The translations under genes and the position numbers were made by a program. From an uncultured Rhodospirillaceae bacterium (GTDB taxonomy: Bacteria > Pseudomonadota > Alphaproteobacteria > RF32 > CAG-239): a DNA stretch of 12,671 bases. The notes beneath the pieces were generated by a model. That model was not told where the DNA came from. It worked only from the letters and a program-made list of their open reading frames with translations, and did no database searches. The stretch spans positions 1 to 12,671 of the forward strand of contig OMQE01000042.1 in assembly GCA_900313155.1 (NCBI GenBank), read 5' to 3'. Positions 5,703 to 12,572 of the stretch are shown in pieces (position 1 is the stretch's first letter; the number at the start of each line of letters is the position of its first letter).

Positions 5703-7376
5703 TTATTTTGCTTTTTTGATTTTATGCAAAGCCGTGTTCTTTTTTGAGCGCGGTTTTCTTTTTGGTTTAAGAACTTGCTCCGCCTTCTTAAGTTTTTGAC
5801 GTGTCGGCTTTTCGTTTTTTTGCGCTTTTTTTTGCATATATTTACCCAAACGCCATTGGTGTCCTTTGTTGATCAGCCACGCTGCCAACATTAAACCGAA
5901 TGCCATCAAAATCGGCACACCATTACCATATTCGCCAAACAAAGTTCTGTGTGCTAAGCTGAGTTTAACGGCAACATCTTCAACCCCGCGTTCACCCAAT
6001 GCGATTTTTGCCGGCACTTCACCATAAGGTGTAATCACCGCGCTGATGCCGCTGTTGGCACTTCTTACCACGGTCATTCCTTCCTCTACCGCACGCATTT
6101 GCGCCGCCACCAAATGCTGATACGGACCGGCGCTCATGCCATACCAGCCGTCATTTGTCAGCACAACCGCCCATTGCGGTTTATCGCCTTTACGCACCAC
6201 GTCGTCTGAAAAAATCACCTCGTAGCAAATCAGCGGCGCAAATTCCGGATACCCGTCCAACGTGATGGTTTTGAACTGCCGACCTTGTCCGAATTCGGCA
6301 ATGGTATTGGTTAAAGGATGCACCCAATCCGGCAAATATTTACGAAACGGAATATACTCTCCAAACGGCACCAAGTGCGCTTTATCGTACAAATTCAACA
6401 CTTGCGTCTTGCGATTGATAACCGCCAACGAATTATACGGTACATAGCTTTCCGGAGTCATTTCATAGCGCAAAAGTCCGGTTATTAAATAGCCGTGTTT
6501 CGGCACGGCGCGCCACAATTTTCCCCGATGTGCCGCATCATGAGTTAAATCAAACGGCGATGCAGTTTCGCCCCAAAAAGTAAAATCTATATGATGATTA
6601 TCTTTTTCGCTGCTTAAATCAATATAGTCCTTAAAATTATTTTCCGCCGCCGCACGACTCCACTTCAAGCTTTGCGGAATGTTCGGTTGCACCAAACGCA
6701 CCATAATTTCTTCACCGCTTGTTTCTTGGTCAATATGTGCCAACACAAACGCCCCATATTCCCACAAAACACCGAACACGCTCAACGATGCAGCAATCCA
6801 CCACAATCTTTTTCGGCTTGGTTTTAATAACCACATCACCGGCAACATTGCTGCCAAAATTACCACCATAGACAGTCCGTATGTCCCCCACCAAGCCAGC
6901 GTTTGCAACAACGCCGGCCGAAAAGCCAATACCGAGCTAATCGGATTCCACGGAAAGCCGGTGAATATAAAACTGCGCAACCATTCAGTGCAAAAAAACC
7001 ACATGGAAGCAAACAGCGCCATCTTTGCCGCTAAATTACGTCCACGACGCGTAATCATAAACGGTAAAATTGTGAATAGCCCGAAAAAAGCGCCGTTTAG
7101 AAACAGAACAAGCGGATACAAAAAACCGGTCTTTGCCACATCTATCAACAAGGCATTGCCTATCCAGCAGAAACCGCCGGCAAAATACCCAAAACCAAAC
7201 CAGTATCCAATAGCCGCCAAATGTTTGGCGCTTTGCGTTTGCATGCAAAGCCATATTGCCAGAGAAAAGGCCACCGGAACCGTCCAAAACTGATAAAACG
7301 GCGGCAACCCCAAGGCCAAAATTCCTCCTGCAAACAATGCCAAAATTTTATGCCTTGTCGCACAATAAGCAACCAT
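5703..7376 (-). CDS. lnt: Apolipoprotein N-acyltransferase Lnt with Lys-rich C-terminal tail
   Basis: Lnt transfers an acyl chain from phospholipid to the N-terminal cysteine of lipoproteins, the last step of lipoprotein maturation in the inner membrane. From the ATG at 7376 the protein has 557 residues: an N-terminal multi-span membrane region, then a periplasmic nitrilase domain. The catalytic residues fall at Glu270 (FWGETASP), Lys332 (YDKAHLVPFGEY) and Cys384 (PLICYEV), close to E. coli Glu267, Lys335 and Cys387. A final membrane span is followed by a tail of about 43 residues, of which 19 are Lys or Arg, longer than usual and presumably cytoplasmic. The start is uncertain. The ATG has no clear ribosome site, whereas a TTG at 7397, inside ybeY, is preceded by GGGGGA at five bases. 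It is the last gene of the miaB operon. Confidence 0.93.
   Translation of the reverse strand: MVAYCATRHKILALFAGGILALGLPPFYQFWTVPVAFSLAIWLCMQTQSAKHLAAIGYWFGFGYFAGGFCWIGNALLIDVAKTGFLYPLVLFLNGAFFGLFTILPFMITRRGRNLAAKMALFASMWFFCTEWLRSFIFTGFPWNPISSVLAFRPALLQTLAWWGTYGLSMVVILAAMLPVMWLLKPSRKRLWWIAASLSVFGVLWEYGAFVLAHIDQETSGEEIMVRLVQPNIPQSLKWSRAAAENNFKDYIDLSSEKDNHHIDFTFWGETASPFDLTHDAAHRGKLWRAVPKHGYLITGLLRYEMTPESYVPYNSLAVINRKTQVLNLYDKAHLVPFGEYIPFRKYLPDWVHPLTNTIAEFGQGRQFKTITLDGYPEFAPLICYEVIFSDDVVRKGDKPQWAVVLTNDGWYGMSAGPYQHLVAAQMRAVEEGMTVVRSANSGISAVITPYGEVPAKIALGERGVEDVAVKLSLAHRTLFGEYGNGVPILMAFGLMLAAWLINKGHQWRLGKYMQKKAQKNEKPTRQKLKKAEQVLKPKRKPRSKKNTALHKIKKAK
5732..5763 (+). terminator. Candidate intrinsic terminator of the plus-strand pair, inside the lnt 3' end
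   Basis: CCGTGTTC (5732-5739) and GAGCGCGG (5746-5753) pair over eight positions, two of them G-U, around a six-T loop. TTTTCTTTTT follows at once. It starts 35 bases after the stop of the membrane protein gene. On the minus strand the two wobble pairs become mismatches, so the hairpin favours plus-strand transcripts. It lies within the codons for the basic tail of Lnt. Confidence 0.45.
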
Positions 7377-7389
7377 TTTTTTTAAAATA

Positions 7390-7920
7390 CTATTCAACAC
7401 TTTCCCCCGCGTACGGATTGGCAATATTCATCGTATGTAAAATTGCCGCTTCCAAACCTTCCATTTTTTCGGCGTCATCTTCTTTGATATGGTCATAGCC
7501 GATTATGTGCAAAAAGCCATGTGTTAAAAGGTGGCAAAAATGTGCTTCTAAACTGATATTCTCAATTTCGGCTTCGCGCACCATTGTTTCGTATGCCAAA
7601 ATAATGCTTCCCAAATCTATTTCATCGAAGCAGTCATTTTGGTCCTCAAATCCTTCTGAATCCATATTTGCAAAAGTGAGCACGTTGGTTGGTTTGTCCA
7701 TACCGCGAAAATCTCGGTTCAGCTCGTGCACCATATTATCATCGCTCAGGCACAGACTGATAACAAGCGGTTTTTTGACCTTTAAAATTGCCAATTTTTC
7801 GTGCTCGGCAATATATGAAAAAGTTGCATTTTTGACTTTTTCGATAACCTCCGACACATGGTCGATATGCGTTTGCCAACGTTCGTCGGCAATATCGGTA
7901 TTAACAAGAACTTTCGTCAT
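7390..7920 (-). CDS. ybeY: Endoribonuclease / rRNA maturation factor YbeY
   Basis: YbeY is a zinc-dependent metallo-endoribonuclease needed for 16S rRNA 3'-end maturation and ribosome quality control. The 176-residue product carries the metal-binding signature HGFLHIIGYDH at residues 134-144, giving His134, His138 and His144. The upstream family block ELNRDFRGMDKPTNVLTF is near 66-83. I chose the ATG at 7920. An in-frame TTG 42 bases further upstream exists but would run deeper into phoH and lengthen the protein beyond the conserved N-terminus. The gene overlaps the end of phoH by 20 bases, and GGGCGGA lies just before the start. The pairing phoH-ybeY is widely conserved. Confidence 0.95.
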   Translation of the reverse strand: MTKVLVNTDIADERWQTHIDHVSEVIEKVKNATFSYIAEHEKLAILKVKKPLVISLCLSDDNMVHELNRDFRGMDKPTNVLTFANMDSEGFEDQNDCFDEIDLGSIILAYETMVREAEIENISLEAHFCHLLTHGFLHIIGYDHIKEDDAEKMEGLEAAILHTMNIANPYAGESVE

Positions 7921-8881
7921 TTTCCGCCCGTTGCTTGCTTTTAGCCTCATAAGCCTGAACAATTTTAGCTACCAATCCGTGACGCACCACATCACCCGCA
8001 CCAAAGGTCACCGATGAAATGTTGTCAACATTTTTGAGTGTGTCTAAAGCGTCACGCAAACCGGAAACAACACCGCGCGGTAAATCCACTTGGCTCAAAT
8101 CGCCATTAACCACCATGCGCGAATTTTCGCCCAAGCGGGTTAAAAACATTTTCATCTGCATTGGAGTAGTGTTTTGTGCCTCATCTAAAATGATGAACGA
8201 ATTAGCAAGTGTGCGCCCGCGCATAAAGGCCAAAGGCGCAATTTCTATTTCGCCCAGTGCCAATTTTTTATCCACCATTTCGGCCGGTAACATCTCATAA
8301 AGAGCATCATAAAGCGGTCGTAAATACGGATCCACTTTTTCTTTCAAATCACCTGGTAAAAAGCCCAAATTTTCACCGGCTTCCACCGCCGGACGCGACA
8401 AGATAATTTTATCAATAGCCCCTTCAAGCATCATTGAAACCGCCAATGCCACCGCTAAATATGTTTTGCCGGTTCCGGCCGGTCCCAAGCCAAACACCAA
8501 CTCATTTTTCATCATTTCTTGAATATATTTGGCTTGCATGGCTGAACGCGGGTAAATATAGCGCTTTTTGGTCTTGAGCACAATATCGTTCATTTCTTGC
8601 TTTTCGCTTTCGCTATGGTGGTTATCACCGCTCATGCGCACGGCGGCTTTTACTTCTTGCTCGCCGATATTTTGTCCTTTACTGGCCTTATTATATAAAA
8701 CCTCAATTGCCGCCTTTGCATTTTCTACATCACTTGTTGCACCTTTAATGGTCATCTGGTTACCAAAGCTCAAAATTTCGACATTGAGCATTTTTTCAAT
8801 CAGCCGCAAATTTGCATCGGCTTCGCCCACCAACTGTTGCATCAATTGATTATTAAAAAGTTCAAACCCGACTTCTGCCAT
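7901..8881 (-). CDS. PhoH-family ATPase (PhoL/YbeZ type)
   Basis: PhoH-like proteins are P-loop ATPases of the helicase-related fold, linked to RNA metabolism partly because they sit beside ybeY. The 326-residue product has an N-terminal region of about 80 residues resembling a small KH-like RNA-binding module (residues 22-63). The nucleotide-binding core follows, with Walker A GPAGTGKT at 133-140 and Walker B FIILDEAQN at 229-237. SRPAVEAGENLGFLPGD (162-178) is typical of the family. AAGGAG, within the last codons of miaB, supports the ATG. Only two bases separate the genes. Biochemical function in this organism is not established by the sequence. It is not the pho-regulon PhoH merely by name. 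Confidence 0.95.
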   Translation of the reverse strand: MAEVGFELFNNQLMQQLVGEADANLRLIEKMLNVEILSFGNQMTIKGATSDVENAKAAIEVLYNKASKGQNIGEQEVKAAVRMSGDNHHSESEKQEMNDIVLKTKKRYIYPRSAMQAKYIQEMMKNELVFGLGPAGTGKTYLAVALAVSMMLEGAIDKIILSRPAVEAGENLGFLPGDLKEKVDPYLRPLYDALYEMLPAEMVDKKLALGEIEIAPLAFMRGRTLANSFIILDEAQNTTPMQMKMFLTRLGENSRMVVNGDLSQVDLPRGVVSGLRDALDTLKNVDNISSVTFGAGDVVRHGLVAKIVQAYEAKSKQRAENDESSC

Positions 8882-8883
8882 TT

Positions 8884-10218
8884 TTACAACTCCTTTCCGC
8901 TTAACGAATTTGTTGTTGCCTCACAAACAACCACATCTACAATTTTGTTCATGTTATCATCTTTTGTTTCAATATGCAAGTTTTGCATATACGGTGTACG
9001 CCCGATTAGCTGTCCTTTATGCCGTCCTTTTTGTTCAAACAGCACCGGCATTGTTTTGCCAACGCACGATTCGTTGAATTTGGTCTGATAGTCAAACAGC
9101 AACGTCTGTAAAATTTCCAAGCGCTCTTTTTTAACCTTTTCTTCCACCTGATTTTCCATCACCGCGGCAGGTGTTCCCGGTCGACGACTATATTTGAACG
9201 AAAATGCCTGAATATATTTTACCTTGTTAACAACATCAAGCGTTTGGGCAAAATCTTCGTCTGTTTCGCCCGGAAAACCGACAATAAAATCCGACGACAT
9301 TTTTAATTTCGGATTGGCTGTATATAATTTTTCCACCACCTTCAAATAATCCGAACTGCTGTGCCGTCTGTTCATGGCCTTCAAAATTTTATCGGAACCG
9401 GATTGCACAGGCAAATGTAAATAAGGCATTAAAATATCAATATCTTTGTGACAGGTAATCAGTTCATCTGTCATATCTGCCGGATATGATGTGGTGTAAC
9501 GCAGGCGTTTTAGACCGTCAAGCTCGGCTATTTTGTGCAATAAATACGCCAAATTACGTTCTTTACCGCTTTCATCTTCACCATGGTACGAATTCACATT
9601 TTGCCCCAATAAATTAATTTCCAATGTGCCGCCGGCAATCAGCCGTTTGGCTTCGGTCAACACATCGGCCACCGAGCGCGAATATTCCGCTCCGCGCGTA
9701 TATGGAACCACACAATATGTGCAAAAATTATTACACCCTTCCTGAACAGCCAAATATGAGCATGCTCCTTGCGCTTTGTTTTCCGGCAAAAAATCAAACT
9801 TACTGATTGCCGGAAAATCCGTATCTATCACGCTTTGATGTTTTTTTGTTCTTTCAATTTTATGCAAAATTTCCGGAATACGAAAATACATCTGCGGCCC
9901 CACGGCAAAATCCACATACGGCGCACGTTTGATAATTTGCTCGTCTTCGGCCTGCACCACACAACCGGCCACTCCGATAATAGTCCGCTGCCCGTTTTCG
10001 GCACGCTCGTCGGCAATCAACTTGGCGCGTCCTAAGTCAGAAAACAACTTTTCCGCTGCCTTTTCACGAATATGGCAAGTATTGAACAACACAATATCGG
10101 CTTCTGCTTGTTTAAGCGTTTCTTCATAACCTTCTTTTTTAAGCATATCGGCAATACGTGATGAATCATACACATTCATCTGGCATCCGAAAGTTTTAAT
10201 GTAATATTTTTTAGTCAC
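8884..10218 (-). CDS. miaB: tRNA-2-methylthio-N6-dimethylallyladenosine synthase MiaB
   Basis: MiaB is a radical SAM methylthiotransferase that adds a methylthio group to i6A37 in tRNAs reading UNN codons. The 444-residue product has the N-terminal UPF0004 domain with auxiliary-cluster cysteines Cys12, Cys48 and Cys86. The radical SAM triad is Cys162, Cys166 and Cys169 (EGCNNFCTYC), and a C-terminal TRAM-like region follows. FNTCHIRE at 45-52 and VVPYTRGAEYSR support MiaB over RimO or MtaB. The start is GTG, giving MTKKYY, with only weak ribosome-site matches (AGGGA about 15 bases upstream). It is the first gene of the operon that continues with phoH, ybeY and lnt. Its partner MiaA is not in the window. 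Confidence 0.96.
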   Translation of the reverse strand: MTKKYYIKTFGCQMNVYDSSRIADMLKKEGYEETLKQAEADIVLFNTCHIREKAAEKLFSDLGRAKLIADERAENGQRTIIGVAGCVVQAEDEQIIKRAPYVDFAVGPQMYFRIPEILHKIERTKKHQSVIDTDFPAISKFDFLPENKAQGACSYLAVQEGCNNFCTYCVVPYTRGAEYSRSVADVLTEAKRLIAGGTLEINLLGQNVNSYHGEDESGKERNLAYLLHKIAELDGLKRLRYTTSYPADMTDELITCHKDIDILMPYLHLPVQSGSDKILKAMNRRHSSSDYLKVVEKLYTANPKLKMSSDFIVGFPGETDEDFAQTLDVVNKVKYIQAFSFKYSRRPGTPAAVMENQVEEKVKKERLEILQTLLFDYQTKFNESCVGKTMPVLFEQKGRHKGQLIGRTPYMQNLHIETKDDNMNKIVDVVVCEATTNSLSGKEL

Positions 10219-10242
10219 TTTTTCTTTTATCCCTAATTTTCA

Positions 10243-10271
10243 ATAATAGTTATCAATACGACATTAAGCAA
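10243..10271 (-). promoter_or_regulatory. Candidate promoter of the miaB-phoH-ybeY-lnt operon
   Basis: On the minus strand TTGCTT (10266-10271) and TATTAT (10243-10248) are exactly 17 bases apart. The -10 matches the sigma70 consensus at five of six positions and the -35 at three. Transcription would begin near 10236, about 18 bases before the GTG of miaB. Assigned by eye. Confidence 0.4.
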
Positions 10272-10307
10272 ATTTTTTCAATTGTTTTTTTGAAACGCTG
10301 AAAGAGC

Positions 10308-10330
10308 ACAGATAATTTTTAAGAATCTGT
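10308..10330. repeat. Small inverted repeat upstream of miaB
   Basis: ACAGAT (10308-10313) and ATCTGT (10325-10330) form a perfect six-base inverted repeat with an 11-base AT-rich spacer, in the 153-base gap between ybgC and miaB. A second one, TTTCAA (10276-10281) and TTGAAA (10290-10295), lies nearby. Neither is followed by a clean T tract, so these are not convincing terminators. They could be a regulator site or chance. Confidence 0.3.
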
Positions 10331-10344
10331 AACAATTCAACACA

Positions 10345-10366
10345 CAAGAAAAGGCATTATATACCT
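10345..10366 (-). terminator. Weak candidate terminator after ybgC
   Basis: Reading the minus strand, AGGTA, a TATAA loop and TGCCT form a five-pair stem (10352-10366, one G-U pair). It begins six bases after the ybgC stop and is followed by TTTCTT. The stem is short, so termination would be leaky at best. The same bases contain TATAAT, but no -35 lies at a suitable distance. Confidence 0.3.
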
Positions 10367-10371
10367 GTTTT

Positions 10372-10803
10372 TCAAATGAGTTTTTCACTAATTTCGGCGC
10401 ATATTCTCACCGGTCTATGTGTTTCCAAGCTCAAAAAAATCAGCTTCACTTCAATCGAGGCGAGCACTTCATCTTCGCGACAAATTTGTTGCTTAATAAC
10501 CGCGCTGGCACTGCCTTTTTCGACCACTTCACAAGAAACTGTCAACGCATCATCAAGCACCGCCGATTTCAAATATTCAATATGGCAAGAGCGTACCACA
10601 AATCCGACTTTTTGCTCAGCCAGAATCTTCTGCTGATTGATGCCTAATGCGCGCAAAAACTCGCTCCGCGCCCGTTCGGCAAACTTTAAATAATTGGCAT
10701 AATAAACAATGCCGCCGGCATCGGTATCTTCGTAATATACCCGCACCGGATAGTAAAAAACACCGTTTTCAAAAGCACCTTCTGCCGGTAAAATTTTTGC
10801 CAT
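10372..10803 (-). CDS. ybgC: YbgC-family acyl-CoA thioesterase
   Basis: YbgC is a hotdog-fold thioesterase that hydrolyses acyl-CoA and is usually encoded at the head of the tol-pal locus. The 143-residue product has the family signature YYEDTDAGGIVYYANYLKFAE from about residue 23. It contains the catalytic Asp region (Asp26 or Asp28) and ends at normal length. The ATG shares one base with the ruvB stop (TAATG), and GGGAG lies seven bases upstream, so it is cotranscribed with ruvAB. In many proteobacteria tolQRAB and pal follow. Here the next gene is miaB after a 153-base gap, so ybgC is separated from tol-pal. Its physiological substrate is not determined by the sequence. Confidence 0.94.
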   Translation of the reverse strand: MAKILPAEGAFENGVFYYPVRVYYEDTDAGGIVYYANYLKFAERARSEFLRALGINQQKILAEQKVGFVVRSCHIEYLKSAVLDDALTVSCEVVEKGSASAVIKQQICREDEVLASIEVKLIFLSLETHRPVRICAEISEKLI

Positions 10804-11861
10804 TACTCATCTCCCAAAGCGTCTAACAATTCATACTGTTTCACCTGTTTAGCCGGCATTTTCATACCCAAATATTTATAACCGAGCTGTGAAATAATGC
10901 GTCCGCGCGATGTGCGTTGCAAAAAGCCGAGCTTGAGCAAAAACGGCTCAACGACTTCTTCAATGGTATCACGTTCTTCCGAAAGTGCCGCCGCCAAAGT
11001 ATCGGCTCCCACCGGACCACCACCATAATTTTTGGCAATACAAGTCAAATAGCGCCGGTCAAAATTGTCCAATCCGAAACCGTCAACATCAAGCCGTTTG
11101 AGCGCCATATCCGAAAGTTGCGAATCAATCACTTTTTCTGCCGAAACTGCACCAAAATCGCGCACTCGGCGAAGCAATCTTCCGGCGATTCGCGGTGTGC
11201 CTCGGCTCCGTTTGGCAATTTCTAAAGCTCCGTCCTCCGAAATATTTAAATCGAGCAATTTTGCCCCCCGCAACACGATTTTTTTAAGCTCTTCATCGCT
11301 GTAAAAATCGAGCCTTAGCGGAATACCAAAACGGTCACGTAGCGGATTAGACAGCAAGCCCGAACGAGTAGTCGCGCCAACCAACGTAAATGGTTGCAGG
11401 TCTATCCGCACCGAGCGTGCCGACGGACCTTCGCCGATAATCAAATCCAACTGAAAATCTTCCATTGCCGAATACAACACTTCTTCAATTGCCGGATTCA
11501 AGCGGTGAATTTCATCAATAAACAACACATCGTTGCGCTCCAAATTAGTCAAAATTGCCGCCAAATCTCCCGACTTTGAAATCATCGGCGCCGAAGTTGC
11601 CCGAAACCCAACACCTAACTCTTTCGCCACAATGGAAGCAAGCGTTGTTTTGCCCAACCCCGGAGGACCAAACAGCAACACATGGTCCAACGCCTCACCG
11701 CGTTGCTTTGCCGCGGCAATAAATACTTTTAAATTTTCGCAAACTTCGCGTTGTCCCACAAAATCGTCTAACGAATTTGGGCGCAAATTTACCGGACCGG
11801 AACTGTTAACCTCATCTTCCGGTTGCGTCTGCGGACTGACTATACGTGCATCTTCTTTCAT
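10803..11861 (-). CDS. ruvB: Holliday junction branch migration ATPase RuvB
   Basis: RuvB is the hexameric AAA+ motor that drives branch migration of Holliday junctions with RuvA in recombinational repair. The 352-residue product shows Walker A GPPGLGKT at 65-72, Walker B FIDEIH at 114-119, sensor 1 VGATTRSG at 161-168, PLRDRFG at 173-179, and sensor 2 RGTPRIAGRLLRRVRDF at 220-236. A winged-helix DNA-binding C-terminus contains RTSRGR. The first 25 residues are a polar, acidic extension, common in this family. AAGGAT, inside the last codons of ruvA, precedes the ATG. Two bases separate the two genes. Confidence 0.98.
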   Translation of the reverse strand: MKEDARIVSPQTQPEDEVNSSGPVNLRPNSLDDFVGQREVCENLKVFIAAAKQRGEALDHVLLFGPPGLGKTTLASIVAKELGVGFRATSAPMISKSGDLAAILTNLERNDVLFIDEIHRLNPAIEEVLYSAMEDFQLDLIIGEGPSARSVRIDLQPFTLVGATTRSGLLSNPLRDRFGIPLRLDFYSDEELKKIVLRGAKLLDLNISEDGALEIAKRSRGTPRIAGRLLRRVRDFGAVSAEKVIDSQLSDMALKRLDVDGFGLDNFDRRYLTCIAKNYGGGPVGADTLAAALSEERDTIEEVVEPFLLKLGFLQRTSRGRIISQLGYKYLGMKMPAKQVKQYELLDALGDE

Positions 11862-11863
11862 TT

Positions 11864-12505
11864 TTAATAATCCTTATTGGCAAATTCTTTAAGCGCTAAA
11901 CGAATAAGCGTAGGCACATTAGCATCGGGGTTTTCGGCCATCACTTTTGCCACGGCGCGATATGCTTCTAAACGCTGATATCCCAAATTAACCAGTGCCG
12001 AAATCACATCTTCGCTTTTAGAATAATCGGCACTTGCCGCCGGCATAATCGGCGCCGAAGTCGGTGTTTCTGCCACATCACCGATTGCCGCGCTGCCAAC
12101 CGGAATGGTTACAATTTTGTTTTTCAATTCTGAAACAATACGCGCTGCCAACTTTGGCCCCACACCCGAAGCACGGCAAAAAGAAGCGCTATCTTGCGCG
12201 CCTATGGCTTGTGAAAGCTGAGTCGGTGTTAAAACCGATAAAATGCTCAGTCCCACTTTTGCACCCACGCCCTGCACTTTTGTTAAGGTATTAAACCACT
12301 CCTTTTCCCAAACGTCGGCAAAACCGAACAGCGCCATACTGTCTTCGCGCACAATCATCTCGGTCAATAGCGTTGCCTCGTTACCCACAGTCAACTTACC
12401 TAAGGTTTTGGCTGAAGCCGACACCAAATAACCCACACCGCCAACATCTATAATGCAATAGTCGTCGCCCAGTGTGTCTATAATTCCACGTAATTTTGCT
12501 ATCAT
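11864..12505 (-). CDS. ruvA: Holliday junction DNA-binding protein RuvA
   Basis: RuvA binds four-way junctions as a tetramer and loads RuvB. The 213-residue product starts with the OB-fold domain (MIAKLRG and IIDVGGVGYLV at 18-28). Two helix-hairpin-helix motifs follow, at VQGVGAKVG (78-86) and ASGVGPKLA (112-120). After a flexible Ala/Pro-rich linker (about 138-163) comes the C-terminal RuvB-binding domain, where SALVNLGYQ (169-177) is typical. AAAGGA lies six bases before the ATG. The gene opens the ruvA-ruvB-ybgC operon. ruvC, often the first gene of this cluster, is absent: the preceding gene is truA. Confidence 0.97.
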   Translation of the reverse strand: MIAKLRGIIDTLGDDYCIIDVGGVGYLVSASAKTLGKLTVGNEATLLTEMIVREDSMALFGFADVWEKEWFNTLTKVQGVGAKVGLSILSVLTPTQLSQAIGAQDSASFCRASGVGPKLAARIVSELKNKIVTIPVGSAAIGDVAETPTSAPIMPAASADYSKSEDVISALVNLGYQRLEAYRAVAKVMAENPDANVPTLIRLALKEFANKDY

Positions 12506-12526
12506 TTTTTATCCTTTGTTGTTGCA

Positions 12527-12555
12527 AGGCTACACAAATTTGAGGCTCTGTGCAA
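12527..12555 (-). promoter_or_regulatory. Candidate promoter of ruvA-ruvB-ybgC
   Basis: In the 67-base gap between truA and ruvA, the minus strand has TTGCAC (12550-12555) and TAGCCT (12527-12532) with a 17-base spacer. Each hexamer matches the sigma70 consensus at three of six positions. Transcription from truA into ruvA is an alternative, as no strong terminator is seen in the gap. Confidence 0.3.
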
Positions 12556-12572
12556 GTGTTTTATTACATTTT

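Noticed and set aside
6679..7293. Plus-strand open frame of 204 codons inside lnt
   Set aside because: It runs antisense to the conserved Lnt membrane domain and has no recognisable domain or convincing ribosome site. It is a shadow frame.
7921..7962. Longer N-terminus for YbeY from an upstream TTG
   Set aside because: It would extend the overlap with phoH to 62 bases and add residues with no match to the family. The ATG at 7920 gives a normal length.
7505..8017. Plus-strand open frame of 170 codons opposite ybeY and phoH
   Set aside because: It is antisense to two well-conserved genes, rich in Ser/Leu as expected from a reversed frame, and has no family match that I recognise.
8884..10218. 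RimO or MtaB instead of MiaB
   Set aside because: The NTCHIRE motif, the overall length and the neighbours phoH and ybeY all fit MiaB.
10356..10361. Perfect TATAAT on the minus strand as the miaB promoter
   Set aside because: No -35-like hexamer occurs at 15-18 bases and the site lies 138 bases from miaB. The 17-spaced pair nearer the gene is preferred.
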